Below, one piece after another: positions 11,844 through 24,463 of a stretch of 64,000 nt of DNA. The notes under the pieces were generated by a model. It made no database searches. It saw only the letters and a list, made by a program, of their open reading frames with translations, and was not told where the DNA came from. This DNA is from Russula earlei. Taxonomy: Eukaryota > Basidiomycota > Agaricomycetes > Russulales > Russulaceae. Within the stretch, counting starts at the first letter, position 1. The number at the start of each line of letters is the position of its first letter. The position numbers were made by a program, and so were the translations under genes. The stretch lies in contig JAGFNK010000017.1 in the NCBI GenBank assembly GCA_025769875.1, positions 219,524-283,523 of the forward strand, given 5' to 3'.

Positions 11844-13419
11844 ATGAGCAACCCATCGTCGCTCCGTGATCTGTACAGCACAAATCCACCAACATGGACC
11901 TTTACCTCCCCTGCAAATTCGACCGGTCCACCACCGCCACCACAAACGTCAAAAATCCCTTCTCATACATTTTCCTCGCGCCCAGTGCAAAACTCTATCT
12001 TTGAACTGTCTCCAGCACTAGCAGAGCCGGGAGGGCTGGACTTGGGTCTCTTTCTCAAAACGCTCTTCGCCAGTACCGTACTGGGTTACACCACTACGGC
12101 CATCGCGATGCCGTGGGAAGTGGGCAAGTGTCTCTTACAGGTACAGTGGGTGCCGAGAGACGCGGAACAAGTTGACGACGCGGAACCCCCGACGGAGGAA
12201 GTTGTAGAGGAGGTATGTCTGATCATCTGCTCATCCCTCGGTCCCGACCGACCCATCGATTGCAGATGAGTGACGATGAGTCTGGTGAAGAATTATACTT
12301 TACAGAGCCACTCAACTCTGGAACATCACGCTATCCCATCCCACGGCCAGCGGATGAGCGCGGCTACGTCGTACGTAAGAACGTCATGGAGGAGAGTACG
12401 CGCCCAGACTATGTCATTCCAGTCGGGAGCGCGGATGGTGTGTGGGCTATGATGAAGACGGTCGGGCGGTTTCGCGGTGAGGGATGGCTCGCGTTGTGGA
12501 AAGGTTCGTACGCTGGACATGCCTCTCATCCAAACGCGAGGCTAACCCTTGGCCTTCGCCTTTCGTACGAAAAGGGCTGCTCACCGAATGTGTGACGGAC
12601 ATGCTCTCGACGACGATGCAACCGTTGATACACAACGCCCTACAAGGTATTTTTACCCCCACGTCAGCACCGCTCTACGTATTTCCCGCAAGTTCTACTT
12701 CACTCCTTATCCCGGTGGCTTCCCATCTTATCACCGGGTTTATCCTGTCTCCTCTGGACCTGGTCCGGACGCGTCTCATTGTCCAATCATTCAACCCACA
12801 ACATCGGACATATACAGGACCGATTGACGCTCTGCGGAAGATTGTGCGAGACGAAGGAGGAGTGTCCGGTCTGTACCTACACCCCCATCTGTTCATCCCA
12901 ACGATCTTGGACAACACGATTCGGCCCTTGATCTCGCTGGGGTTGCCACCGCTGCTAGCTGCACAACTATTTCCGGGGACGCTCGTTTCGATCGAGAGTA
13001 GCCCAGTGGCGTGGGGTGTGGTCGAATTTGCGAGCAGCTGTGTTGGACTACTAGCAACGCTACCATTTGAGACGGTGCGGCGGCGACTTGAAGTGCAGGT
13101 GCGAGGTCGGGCACAGCCTTTGAAGACGTGCGTAGAGAAACGGCCGATTCCATACAACGGAGTTGTGGACGCGATGTGGCATATTCTGACGGAAGAGCGG
13201 TCGGACTTGCCGGTGGAACGAGAAGTGGGGAGACGGAGGAAGGAGAAGGGGAAGGAAGGGGAAAAGGAAAGGGAGAAGGGGGAGGAGAGCCTCTGGCGGA
13301 GGACTGGACTGGGGCAGCTGTATCGAGGGCTGGGCGTGAGGCTGAGCGCCAGTCTGATCGTCTTTGTGCTCGGTGCGATAACGGGCGGTGGGGGCGAACC
13401 GGGTTGGGCAGAGCTTTGA
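11844..13419 (+). CDS. UGO1: Mitochondrial outer-membrane fusion protein, Ugo1-type carrier
   Basis: A divergent mitochondrial carrier family member required with Fzo1 and Mgm1 for outer-membrane fusion. 483 aa, close to yeast Ugo1 (about 500). The proline-rich N terminus is followed by degenerate carrier segments: TAIAMPWEVGKCLLQVQW, SPLDLVRTRLIVQ and TLPFETVRRRLEVQVRGR match the PxD/ExxRxRLQ pattern. An acidic loop (DDESGEELYF) separates the first segment. The last part has a lysine/glutamate-rich insert and a final hydrophobic segment. Exons: 11844-12212, 12266-12503, 12575-13419, all GT-AG. The next gene starts 115 bp downstream on the same strand. Confidence 0.85.
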
Positions 13420-13533
13420 CTGTGACGTCATATCCCCATTCTGTTTCTTTATCATCCCCAACCAACCGCGCACATCATTTATTAATCCTCTTTGTATGTA
13501 TGCGTGCACGCACCACCACCACCACATTCCCCA

Positions 13534-15129
13534 ATGGACGATAACAAGACGCGCCTCCTCGCTCGCGCCCTTCACCGCATTCGTTCCACTCGTCCAAGGG
13601 TCATCGCCTCCCCTCCAACCCGTAATTCCCCCTTCATCATTCCTCCAATCCATTTTTAGCTCATACCTTTCTCTTTCCCTCCAGAGCCACGTCGTGCAGC
13701 GGTAGCCCTCATTGTACGCGTCGCCCCTCCTCCAAACTTCCCTCTCCCTCCAAAACCCGCAACGCCTCCCTCTCTCACCCAATTTTTCGATTGGGAATGG
13801 GTCAAACATCCTTCTGCCCGTCCCGAGATCCTATTTGTCCGTCGTCAGAAACCAGAGCGTGCGGACATCAACGAAAACACCCGTGACGCTCACGTCGCCT
13901 TTCCTGGAGGTCGTACAGAACCAGGCGATGAAGGCAGTCTCTATACCGGTACGCAAACTCTATGCACCCCCCCGTCGTTCCTCAGTTCTTTCGCCTAGCC
14001 ATGCGTCAAACCTGGGAGGAAATCGGCCTTGACCTTGCCGAGAGTGACTATACATGCGTGGGGCAGCTCGATGACCGCGAGATCACCACCTCCCTCGGTA
14101 AACGTCTCCTAATGATTCTTTCGCCGTTCGGTCAGTCACTCCTCGATTCCCTTTCTTGCTCCCTTCTGACTGTTCCCAGTTTTCCTCCAACTCACCCCAA
14201 CCGAAACACCTACCGAGCCCATCCCCGAGACGACCCTTCATTGGGTGTCGTTGAACTCGCTCTACCCAGAACGCACCAGTCCAAGCACCTTTTCTCAACC
14301 TCTCTGGTCGACTGTTACGGTTGACACAGCCTCACGACTTGCGCCGAGACATTCTCGTGTGCTTCGCCCCCTCATGCATGTCCTTGTAGGCAGCATGCAG
14401 TTTCCTGCCCTCGTTCTCTCAAACACTGTCCTAGCTACCTCGGGGTCACTTGACGACCAGCGCCTCCGTCGTTCCTTTCATGCCGAATCGGGTGCTTTGA
14501 ACCCAGCCCTTCATCCTGCCTCTGCTTCACTCTATCACCGTGTCAACAACGCTGAGCCCCAGGCCCTCAAACTCTGGGGCTTATCCCTTGGCATGACACT
14601 TGACCTCTTGTCCTACATGTCCCCCACTCCTGGAGTGCCCCTTACCCCATGGGATTCTGATAAACTCATGGGTGTAGAGGATGTCATTGAGGAGGATTGG
14701 GACTACAAGGGCAACAAGAGAGGGAGGATTAACGCACCTCCCAGCTTGACCAGTGTTTTTCCCAGGTTCTCCTATCCTGACGTCAATTTCTGGATTTGGT
14801 GCGCTTGCCGTTACATTTCGGCAAGATGATGACTCCTGATTGCGGTGACCCCTAGGGTGTTTGGAAAACGTTACCGTCAAGTCATTCGTAATTGGGAAGC
14901 GTCTCTCCGAGTAAGTGGTACTACCGACACACGGTATGTTGTTACTATCTCTCCGTGTCAGTGTTGATGCCCATACATTCCCGCTTCATATAGGGTTAAC
15001 TGGACTGGTGTTGCGTTGACGACATTTTACGGTGCTGTACGGAAGGCACTTGTTGTCGTGCTGGTTTTGCGTGCTATCGGTGTGCTCTGTGGCGTCACTT
15101 TTGCAGTGTGGTGGGTGCTTCGGCAATGA
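13534..15129 (+). CDS. Nudix hydrolase with C-terminal membrane anchor (CoA diphosphatase-like)
   Basis: Probably cleaves a nucleoside-diphosphate-X bond. 438 aa. The Nudix box is GGRTEPGDEG followed, across an intron, by AMRQTWEEIGLD, giving the REXXEE-type core (here RQTWEE). The approach AVALIVRV...AFPGGR resembles CoA diphosphatases (PCD1/NUDT7). Unlike those, it has a long C-terminal half and ends in a hydrophobic helix (VVVLVLRAIGVLCGV), suggesting a tail anchor. Exons: 13534-13621, 13685-13948, 13999-14130, 14180-14798, 14856-14933, 14994-15129. The substrate is inferred from the box context only. It is convergent with NPL4. Confidence 0.8.
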
Positions 15130-15399
15130 TGGATTCTAGACTGTCCACTAGTTCAAGCAACCTAACGCGTGCCCACGAGCTTCTATACATCCAAACGGCC
15201 ACCACAAAGATCCAACGTTGCGGAGATTCGCTCAGTTAGTAGTTCTACCTTACACATCATCCTGTGTTTCTGTGTTCCGGTATTAACAAACACTCGATAT
15301 TATGGGGTTTGGAGCATTTATGACCACAATAGCATCTTATTTTCACACGTACAACACGGCATGAACTCTTTTATAAACCGAGACGCCTCCCCTGGATAC

Positions 15400-17865
15400 C
15401 TACAGCGGCAGTCCGCACACCTCGCAGTCGTTTCCACCGTGCGGGTTTTCGAAGGTACAATGTGGGCACACTCGTCCGCCCGCAGACCCACTGGCGGTAT
15501 CACGGACAGGCGAGGCAACATTGTCGAACAATTCGGGCGGGATGTCGTCATCCAGGATACGAGATGTCGGCCCGTCAGGTGCGGGCTGAGTCGGTCGTGG
15601 AGGAGCTGTGCGGGGGGAAAAGAAAAGTACACGGTGAGCAAACACCGTTGGAACGGCGCGAAGGATGACGTAGGGGGAGGGGGGAGAGGTGGTAGAGTTT
15701 GGGACGACGTACGGGCACTCTCGCGCGTAAACGTGGTGAGGGTCTGCCAGCTCTCCGTCTCCAATAATGAGTCGAGCACGGTTGGATCTTCTTCGATGTT
15801 CGGTGCAGTAGCGACGCGAATGAGCACTTTGGCGTCGTGCTAGAGTAACGATGTGTGAGGACATTGCGAAGACAGAGAGAATGTGTGTGTGTATCGGTAG
15901 TCGGTTAAGCGCGGTGTGTGTGTGTGGGGGGGGGGGAGGTTGGGAGGAGAGACGTACCTCGGAGAAAAGCCCGCAGGTACCGAGAAAGGCGACAAGGTGC
16001 CAATCACGGAGCCAATTTGCAAGCTCGAGACGGCTATGGCGGTCGTCGTCGTCGACGCCTCCTCGGCTTCGGCTTGGGCCTCGCTGGCTAGGTTGCACGT
16101 CCAGTGCGCCGAGTTCGTTGAGCGAACGCATCACCTGCTCAATGGACTGTTCTTCGAGCCCAGGGCGATTCTCGATCGCAAAGTTATGTGAACGCAAGAC
16201 GGGCGACGGGTTTTGCGGAAAGCCGTGCGTGACCTGTTGGATTTCACATTCATTAGGAAAGGAACGAAAAAAAAAAGGGCGGGATGGAGGACGCACATTG
16301 ACGAGCAGGTATTCCACCGGAAATGCAGGCTTGGCGCTCTTCTTGACTTCAATGCCGTACTCATTGCGGTAACGAAAGAAGACGTCGGGCACGTATCGCG
16401 CCGTGCCGCCGTCATCGCCACGGCTCTCCTCCTTGACGCGCATCACACCCGGATCAATGCTAGCTTCGATCATGTCCGCCTGCAGCATCCCAACGGCCTG
16501 TTCCGACACCTGATACGCCGCGATATCCACCGCGCCGTCCTCAGTCCCAGTCAGCACGGCAGTCACAAGACGCGAAGCAAATTTCCCAGAGGGCGAGCTG
16601 CACGAAGGAGTGGGCTGTTGCGCCTGTAGATGGGCGGCAAAGAGGACCTCGAGGGAGGAGAGAAAAAACGAGCCAGGGTGCCGCTTGTATATGTTCTTCG
16701 TGCGATCTTCCGCCGTCGGATCGAGGTCCGTGAAGATGTAGCCCACGATTGTGAGCGGAGTAGAGGCAGCGGCGGCTAGCGTCCGCACCCGAGAATCGTC
16801 TGTCCAAGGCAATTCAAGCGAGAGCCCATCGAGCTCGCCTTCTTGTGGCGGTTCGTGGATGGCCTCGACGACAGCCTTTACCCCCATGGGCACCTTGTCA
16901 TATGGCTCGTATCGTCCAATGAGCCAGCCGAAGCGCTGCAAGCCCGTGGAACGCCATGCTTTTAAGAAGCCATCGATGATTTCCGTTGAAGCAATCTCGA
17001 GGTGATCCACCATGCGGAAAGACTGACTTTGGAGCGTGATGGCAGAGGGCTGGCACGCCGTACATATTCCTGCAGGCCAATTCGCGTGACCGCCAGTTGG
17101 ACAGGGCACCTTGATGCGATAATCTGGCTCCACCAATGGCGGTAATGCGGCTGCGGCTGCGGAAGGAAGACTTTCGGTGTGAGTTGGCGGAGGAAGGCAT
17201 GATAGGAAAGGTGTTTTATATTATGATCTTGGTGGTACTTCCGGTCATACGGCTCCAGCGGCATGCAATAATCGCACATGGCATTAGCCCCGTGCTTGCA
17301 GAAATTGGCGTCTCTACTTCTTGAGATCTTCCCATCCTTTGTCCGCCAGTATTGATCGATGGCATCTTCTTTGACATTCTCCCAAGGCCGGTTTGGCGAC
17401 GAGGTGGAGACTCCCGACGTGAAAGGCTTTTCTGGCGCCCGGTCTTGGGAAGTACCGGATGTCGACCGCTGAGAATACGAAACAAAAACGAGTTCGCCAT
17501 GTCTGAGTAACTTTATAAGAAAGAAAGATGGCGAGGAACAATTCAATCACGCACCGGATTCCTAAAGATTTCAGATTGCGGCCCCTCAAGGTGGACACAA
17601 GAGTCTCGTTCCCTCTTGGTTGATTGGATATCGCAAGGGTCGCAGGATCTGCATTCTCTGTTGTTTCTAATATCTGATGGGAAGAGCTTGGGCTCCAAGT
17701 GCGCATAGGGGGCAAGCAGACGGTCGCACCTTTGTGACCAACTCGGATATGTCAGAGGTAGGCTGAAACTCGAAGCGGAAATTGCCGTCCTTTGATCTGA
17801 TCCTTACGAGCTGAGGGTGTATGAGAACCGTAGGAGTTGTCGCGAAGATGAAGTGTGCTCACCAT
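15400..17865 (-). CDS. NPL4: Npl4, ubiquitin-binding cofactor of Cdc48/p97
   Basis: Works with Ufd1 and Cdc48 to extract ubiquitinated proteins. 655 aa. It has an N-terminal ubiquitin-like part (LVRIRSKDGNFRFEF), the zinc-finger region CKHGANAMCDYC, the NPL4 domain (GWLIGRYEPYDKVPMGVKAV) and a C-terminal NZF finger CPHCTFENPHGGNDCEVC with the ubiquitin-binding TF pair. Yeast Npl4 lacks this finger; animal Npl4 has one. Exons (minus): 17865-17863 (ATG only), 17810-17730, 17673-17555, 17502-17172, 17127-16297, 16233-15958, 15839-15719, 15605-15400. The intron 17128-17171 (44 nt, acceptor GGAG) resolves what first looks like a frameshift. An intron near 15910-15940 holds a GT/G-run microsatellite. 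Confidence 0.93.
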
Positions 17866-18454
17866 GATGGAGGTCGAGATTATCTCGGGTCACTTAATGC
17901 TCGCACAAGAGGACGCGTCATGGCACGTGCTGCGGTGCTGTGCTCGACACGCCCGCGCCCACGCCCCACACCCACACCCACACCACCCCACGCCCGCAGG
18001 CAATCGCAGTCGGGTAGCTCTGTAATACTCATCTTCTTTGGAAACGCACTCCAGAGCGTAGCCATACCGTAAGCGAAGCAGGACGACAACACATGGACCG
18101 TTCAAATAACGAGCTCAGGATCCGCTGTATCATATCAAATTGATTATAAATAAACGCGCGTGGCAAAGATAAGTCACCACGTTTAATTGGCTTGCCTTTT
18201 TCAACGCTGTCGCCATCTTGTGTCGCAATTGCGAATAGGATGGTCCCCAGCCTCGTCATGGCTTACTTCGTGCTCGCTGACAAGCCTCATCCCTTAACCC
18301 GACAGACCCTGATTAGCCCCGATAATATAGGCTTTTCAAAGCCCTTTACTATGCTCATTCAGACGACCGAGCCTGACTCCCCCAGCCTCCCCACTCTTCT
18401 CCGCTCTACTGGTCTCTTTTGGATCTCTGGGAAATCCTTGCTTCCTCTCTGCAC
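17866..18454. promoter_or_regulatory. Divergent intergenic region, NPL4 / bZIP gene
   Basis: About 590 bp between divergent starts. It holds a C/A-rich tract at 17950-18000 (repeats of CCCACA) and a TATA-like GATTATAAATAAA near 18140. I find no supported coding sequence. Confidence 0.4.
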
Positions 18455-19643
18455 ATGGATAAAGATTCACACAAGTTATCTCAGCATTCAAGGGCAAGTG
18501 GTCGTGGAGGGAGGCACAATACCGCCCAGTCTGTCACCATGCCACCTGTTCAAGCAAACGCGACTACTTCTGGCTCCAACCCAGTGCGTCGACTTTTCCT
18601 TGATGACCACCCATTCCCTAAGGTCTATAGGCCACTGGACAGGCTCCAGAATGGCACCCACCTCCGCTTCCCCAGGGGCCTGGAAACATTGAGGAAGTGG
18701 CACGTGCTCTACGCACAATACAGGAAGCCTATCCCTTCCTCGTTCAGTCTGTGACCTACCATCAACACCAGCAAGGCCCCCCTAGAGACTCCAATCAATT
18801 TCCCTCTCCTGGCCCTTCACAGCTATCATCGGAGCTATCTTGGCCGCAAAGTCTGCCGTCCTCATCTCATGGAGTGACCGTGCCCCAGTACATCCCGGAT
18901 TTTGGGTCACTCTTTCCCCCGGAGAGCATCAACTCTCCTGCGAGCTGCTCCCTATCCCTCCTCACAGTTATTTACACCAATTACCACTGCTCCCGGAGAA
19001 TCAAGTTTTCAAATACTTACATCGGCGCAAACTGAGGAAAATGCGCAGGCTGATGCCCAAGCAAATGCCGAGGAAAAGCGCCGACGGAATACCGCCGCGT
19101 CGGGTACGTAGTGGACAAGTAGCCCCTCTGGAGATCACAACTAAGCCGTCTGTTCCCATAGCACGGTTCCGGGTCAAGAAAAAGGTTAAAACATTCAATC
19201 TTGAACGGACGGTATCAGATCTTACAGGTCGTGTGGATGATTTAGAGCAGGAAGCAGCAGATCTAAGAAGAGAGAACGTATGGCTAAAAGAGATCGTCAT
19301 GTTGAAGAGCGGTAGAGGTATTGGAGGTGACGCAGGACCATCACGACGCCCAGGCTCACAGGATTCCGAGAAGGATGGAGATGAGGGCAGCGAGGATGGG
19401 AGTGGAAAGGGTAGGGTAAAGTTAAAAAGTCCGACACATGAGAAGAAGAGAGAATGCCATTTTGCGTCATTCCCATTCGAATACTATTCGTCACCGGGCC
19501 GGGCCGGTGCAAACACTCTTTATGTCTTTTGGACGTCCTCCCTCTATCTCGACAGGATTTCAAGTCACACCACCGAACAGAGGCGCATTCCCTCTAGACC
19601 ACTATGGTTTGTGTCCATCTCAAGACGTAGCTGCTCGGTTTGA
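18455..19643 (+). CDS. bZIP transcription factor (Cys3/Met4-like)
   Basis: DNA-binding regulator. The basic region KRRRNTAASARFRVKKK is joined across an intron (19104-19161) and runs into a leucine zipper (LERTVSDLTGRVDDLEQEAADL, then LRRENVWLKEIV). The N terminus is low-complexity (MDKDSHKLSQHS), followed after a 53-nt intron (18623-18675) by GPGNIEEVARALRTIQEAYP and YIPDFGSLFPPESI. The asparagine/alanine basic motif fits the fungal sulphur regulators Cys3/Met4, but the target pathway is inferred. The splice joining the middle segment to the basic region (about 18960-19045) is not settled. The true stop could lie before 19643, since the tail after the acidic GDEGSEDGSGKG stretch looks untranslated. 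Confidence 0.75.
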
Positions 19644-20088
19644 ATCCCGCCCCCTTAGGAGAATGCAAAGCGTTCATGACTCAGTATCTAGAATGCCTGA
19701 AAAAAAATGCGAGTACCTCCTCTGAATGTCGGCACTTGAATAGGGACTACTTGAACTGCAGAATGCAGAAGTATGCCGCCATTCACGCACAGCTGGGTGA
19801 CCGCTGACATGTCGATACAGTGGTCTCATGGAGAAAGACGAATGGAAAAACCTAGGGCTGGCTAATCTCCCAGTCGATGAGACGGGTAGGAGTGAGGTGA
19901 AAACATAATACAGCATAACTCTTCGCTATTCACTCTCCTCTTTGAATATCCTACTGTCAAGAACGTACGATACAGTTGCGTGTTCTTGGGCGATTCGCGT
20001 CGTGGTGGTTGAAACGCAAAGCACGCCAATGAACCGTGGATCACGCGACGTCTGGTTCAAATGAATCACTCTGAGCGAACTCGAGGAT
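19644..20088. other. Convergent intergenic spacer
   Basis: Between the bZIP gene and the deaminase gene. I see no supported gene, repeat or RNA. Confidence 0.4.
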
Positions 20089-20695
20089 TCATGCCTCGCG
20101 GCCTCTCCTTGCGGCTGTCAGGCACTCTTCTTCCAGTCCTTTCACCCATATAACTTGGCACCCGGCAGCCCTCAATTTCTGAGCGCCCTCGCACTGCACA
20201 AAGTCATCCGGTTCGCCGACGCCGACGAAGCAGCGCCGAACCTTGGCCGCGATCAACGCGTCCGCGCAGGGCGCGAGGCCGGAGGCGCGCACGGAGCAGG
20301 GCTCGAGTGTGGTGTAGACGTCGGTGTGCGCCAGCACGTCATCGATGGCCGACTCGATATTCGGCCGGTTTTCGGCGGCCCTCGGGAACATCTCGGAGAG
20401 CCGCGCGGGAAATAGGCCGCGCGCCTTGGCGAGCGCGTTGGCTTCAGCGTGCGTGTTTCCGGGAAGTTCGCGCGAGTACCCTGTGGCGAGGACGACAGGC
20501 GGGTCGGAGATCGAAGGATGGCGTGCGACCAGGAGGCAACCCACGCAAAAGGCCGTGGGCGTCGGCACGCACTTCGCCGCCTCTGAGAGCGCCACGCGCA
20601 AGTAGTGGATATGCTGCTCGTCGTCTAGCGAAAAGGAAGCGTTGAGAGGATTGGAACAGTGAGACTGAGTAGGCTTCACACAGACCGATGTCCAT
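20089..20695 (-). CDS. RibD-type pyrimidine deaminase (riboflavin pathway candidate)
   Basis: Zinc-dependent cytidine-deaminase fold enzyme, 183 aa, a stand-alone version of the RibD/Rib2 deaminase domain. Zinc ligands and catalytic residues are HAEANALAKA and TLEPCSVRASGLAPC; the following ALIAAKVRRCFVGVGEPD and GCQVIWVKG match the RibD N-terminal domain. It probably deaminates diaminohydroxyphosphoribosylaminopyrimidine or its reduced form, as in fungal riboflavin synthesis. Exons (minus): 20695-20680 (16 nt) and 20624-20089. Exon 2 is strongly GC-rich. Its start is 136 bp from the divergent Rieske gene. Substrate is inferred from family; no reductase domain is present. Confidence 0.82.
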
Positions 20696-20831
20696 GAGAT
20701 GTGCAACGTCGTCCGTGGCGCGGCGGGAGCAACCGGGCGGGCATGTGACAATGCGTGACAATGTGCGTGACATTTCAAGGCAATCCACCCGTCGCTGTCG
20801 CTGCCGTCGTTCAGTACTCCGATCCTATCGA
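20696..20831. promoter_or_regulatory. Compact bidirectional promoter (deaminase / Rieske)
   Basis: 136 bp separate the two divergent start codons. Both promoters and leaders must fit here or inside the neighbouring 5' coding ends. No obvious TATA box is seen. Confidence 0.6.
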
Positions 20832-22002
20832 ATGGCTGCCCTACAGGTAGCCAAAAAATATGCAACCCTCCCGCCAACCGTACGCACGCTGGCGTCGGGC
20901 GTGCCAAGCGCTCCCTCTCTCAATTTATCCGCACGAACTCTTGATGCGCACCATCAAGGCCACGCTGGCCGCTCTGACGTTCCCCCCAAGTGGACTGGCG
21001 GGTATCAGCTCTCCTCGAACGGTCTGATCAACAAGTCCTTCACGACGGGTACGCACGTCCTCTCCCTCCTTGCCCCCCCCCCCCTCCCCCCTCTTCATCA
21101 CTTTCGCGTCTCGACCGAAAACCGAAAACCGAAAAAATCAACCCAGTCCCGGCCTCAGGCGCCTTCCACCAGCGCACGATGCACACGTCGGCGCCGCGCC
21201 GCGACGCGCCCGAGGTGCCCGACCTGAGCGCGTACCAGGCCTCCTCGCCCGCCGCGAACCGCGCGCTGTCGTACTTCATGATCGGCTCCCTCGGCGTGCT
21301 CTCCGCCTCGGTGGCCAAGTCGACGGTGACGGAGTTCCTGGGGTCGATGTCCGCGTCGGCGGACGTGCTCGCGCTGGCCAAGGTCGAGGTCGAGCTGGCG
21401 AGCATCCCCGAGGGCAAGAACGCGGTCATCAAGTGGCGCGGCAAGCCCGTCTTCATACGCCACCGCACGCAGGCCGAGGTCGACGAGGCGCGCCAGGTCG
21501 ACTGGAAGTCCCTGCGCGACCCGCAGGCGGACGAGAGCCGCGCCAAGAAGCCCGAGTGGCTCGTCATGCTCGGCGTGTGCACCCACTTGGGTTGCGTGCC
21601 CATCGGCGAGTCGGGCGATTTCGGAGGATGGTGCGCTCGAACCCCCCCCCTCCCCCCCCCCCCCCTTTTTTTTTTTTTTGTTCTCACTTTGTGCGTGTCC
21701 ATCTCACCAACTCTTTTTTTTTTTTTTGCTCGCCGTTCCCGGCGCTGCAGGTTCTGCCCGTGCCACGGTTCTCATTACGATATCTTGTGCGTGCCGAATA
21801 ACCACTTTTGGAACCGAAATCTCCTTGACTGACACACCGACCCTTCTCACCAGCTGGACGTATCCGCAAGGGTCCCGCACCCGTGAGTTTCGCCTGTTCC
21901 GTCATTTTGCACCTGTTTTTCATTCTCATGTCTCCCCAGCTCAACCTCGAAGTTCCTGTGCACGATTTCAACGAGGCAGAAGGCAAGCTTATCATTGGCT
22001 AG
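20832..22002 (+). CDS. RIP1: Rieske iron-sulfur protein of cytochrome bc1 complex
   Basis: Electron carrier of mitochondrial complex III. 276 aa with a basic presequence, a membrane helix (ALSYFMIGSLGVLSASVA) and the Rieske cluster motifs CTHLGCVPIGESGDF and FCPCHGSHYD, both pairs of Cys and His intact. The end LNLEVPVHDFNEAEGKLIIG is family-typical. Exons: 20832-21048, 21147-21630, 21751-21788, 21854-21882, 21940-22002. The third intron (21789-21853) keeps the conserved SGRIRKGPAP frame only if it starts with GC (TTGT|GCGTGC). Exon 2 is very GC-rich and intron 2 holds long poly-C and poly-T runs (about 21640-21730). Confidence 0.93.
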
Positions 22003-22478
22003 GTGTACTCTGTCCTGTCAGACTTTCCCATTCCGAGTAGTAACAATACTCTGCGTATTTGACACTCTCAAATCATTCATAGAGCATTCACATTACATTC
22101 ACGAGGAATCTGCTTGGTCGACTTTTTAAACATTAGGTACAAGAGTGATCGGAAATGCCTTCAGGGTTGCATTGCGTGAAACCACCAACATAAGTGACAT
22201 GGGATGTGTGAAGTAGAGCTGATACAAAACAAAACAAAACAGTGTTCGAGAGCGGGGCGTTGCTTACAGTAACATTGATGATGAGAGCGGGACTATTAAT
22301 TGCCAGCAGCCACAATAAGGTATGAGGCGGAGAGGGGTAACGAGAAAGGAGCCATGAAATCTGAGAAACCGAATCCCAACGGTGCCACTAGACGGAGGAG
22401 GTTGAATATTTTCGTCGCGGGCGAGAGCCGAAGTATAGTGCCAGCACTGTCATGACCCTGTGAAATATCAATCCCTGC
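22003..22478. other. Convergent intergenic spacer
   Basis: 476 bp between the Rieske and SRPK stop codons. It includes a short CAAAA repeat near 22225. No gene is supported. Confidence 0.4.
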
Positions 22479-24323
<1,845 letters not shown>

Positions 24324-24463
24324 TGAGGGGGTGGGAAGGAGGAAGTGGAGACACGATTACAGAGAGGTTTAGGTGAGGCTGAAGAGATAAGAAAGCAACC
24401 GGTCATGTGATGTCATCTAACCCAACGCACGCTTATCATCACATCCATCCTGTCCCTCATCTC
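24324..24463. promoter_or_regulatory. Compact bidirectional promoter of two kinase genes
   Basis: 140 bp between the divergent starts of the SRPK and OSR1/Fray-like kinase genes. It contains a TGATGTCATC stretch near 24409, which resembles a CRE/ATF half-site arrangement. Function is inferred. Confidence 0.55.

Noticed and set aside
11445..12269. Long open frame upstream of UGO1 that would extend its N terminus
   Set aside because: The extension before the ATG at 11844 has low-quality, cysteine/arginine-rich composition and no family match; it is open by chance.
17128..17171. Apparent frameshift in NPL4 between HAFLRQLTPK and PDYRIKV
   Set aside because: A 44-nt GT-AG intron (GTCTTC...TGGAG) joins the two frames exactly, so no mutation is needed.
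17950..18000. CCCACA-type tract as a telomere-like repeat
   Set aside because: Too short and irregular, and it sits between two ordinary genes; treated as simple-sequence promoter DNA.
20990..21832. Long GC-driven frames on both strands over the Rieske gene (for example 21070-21801 plus and 21155-21586 minus)
   Set aside because: They are shadows of a GC-rich coding exon; only the Rieske frame carries conserved motifs.
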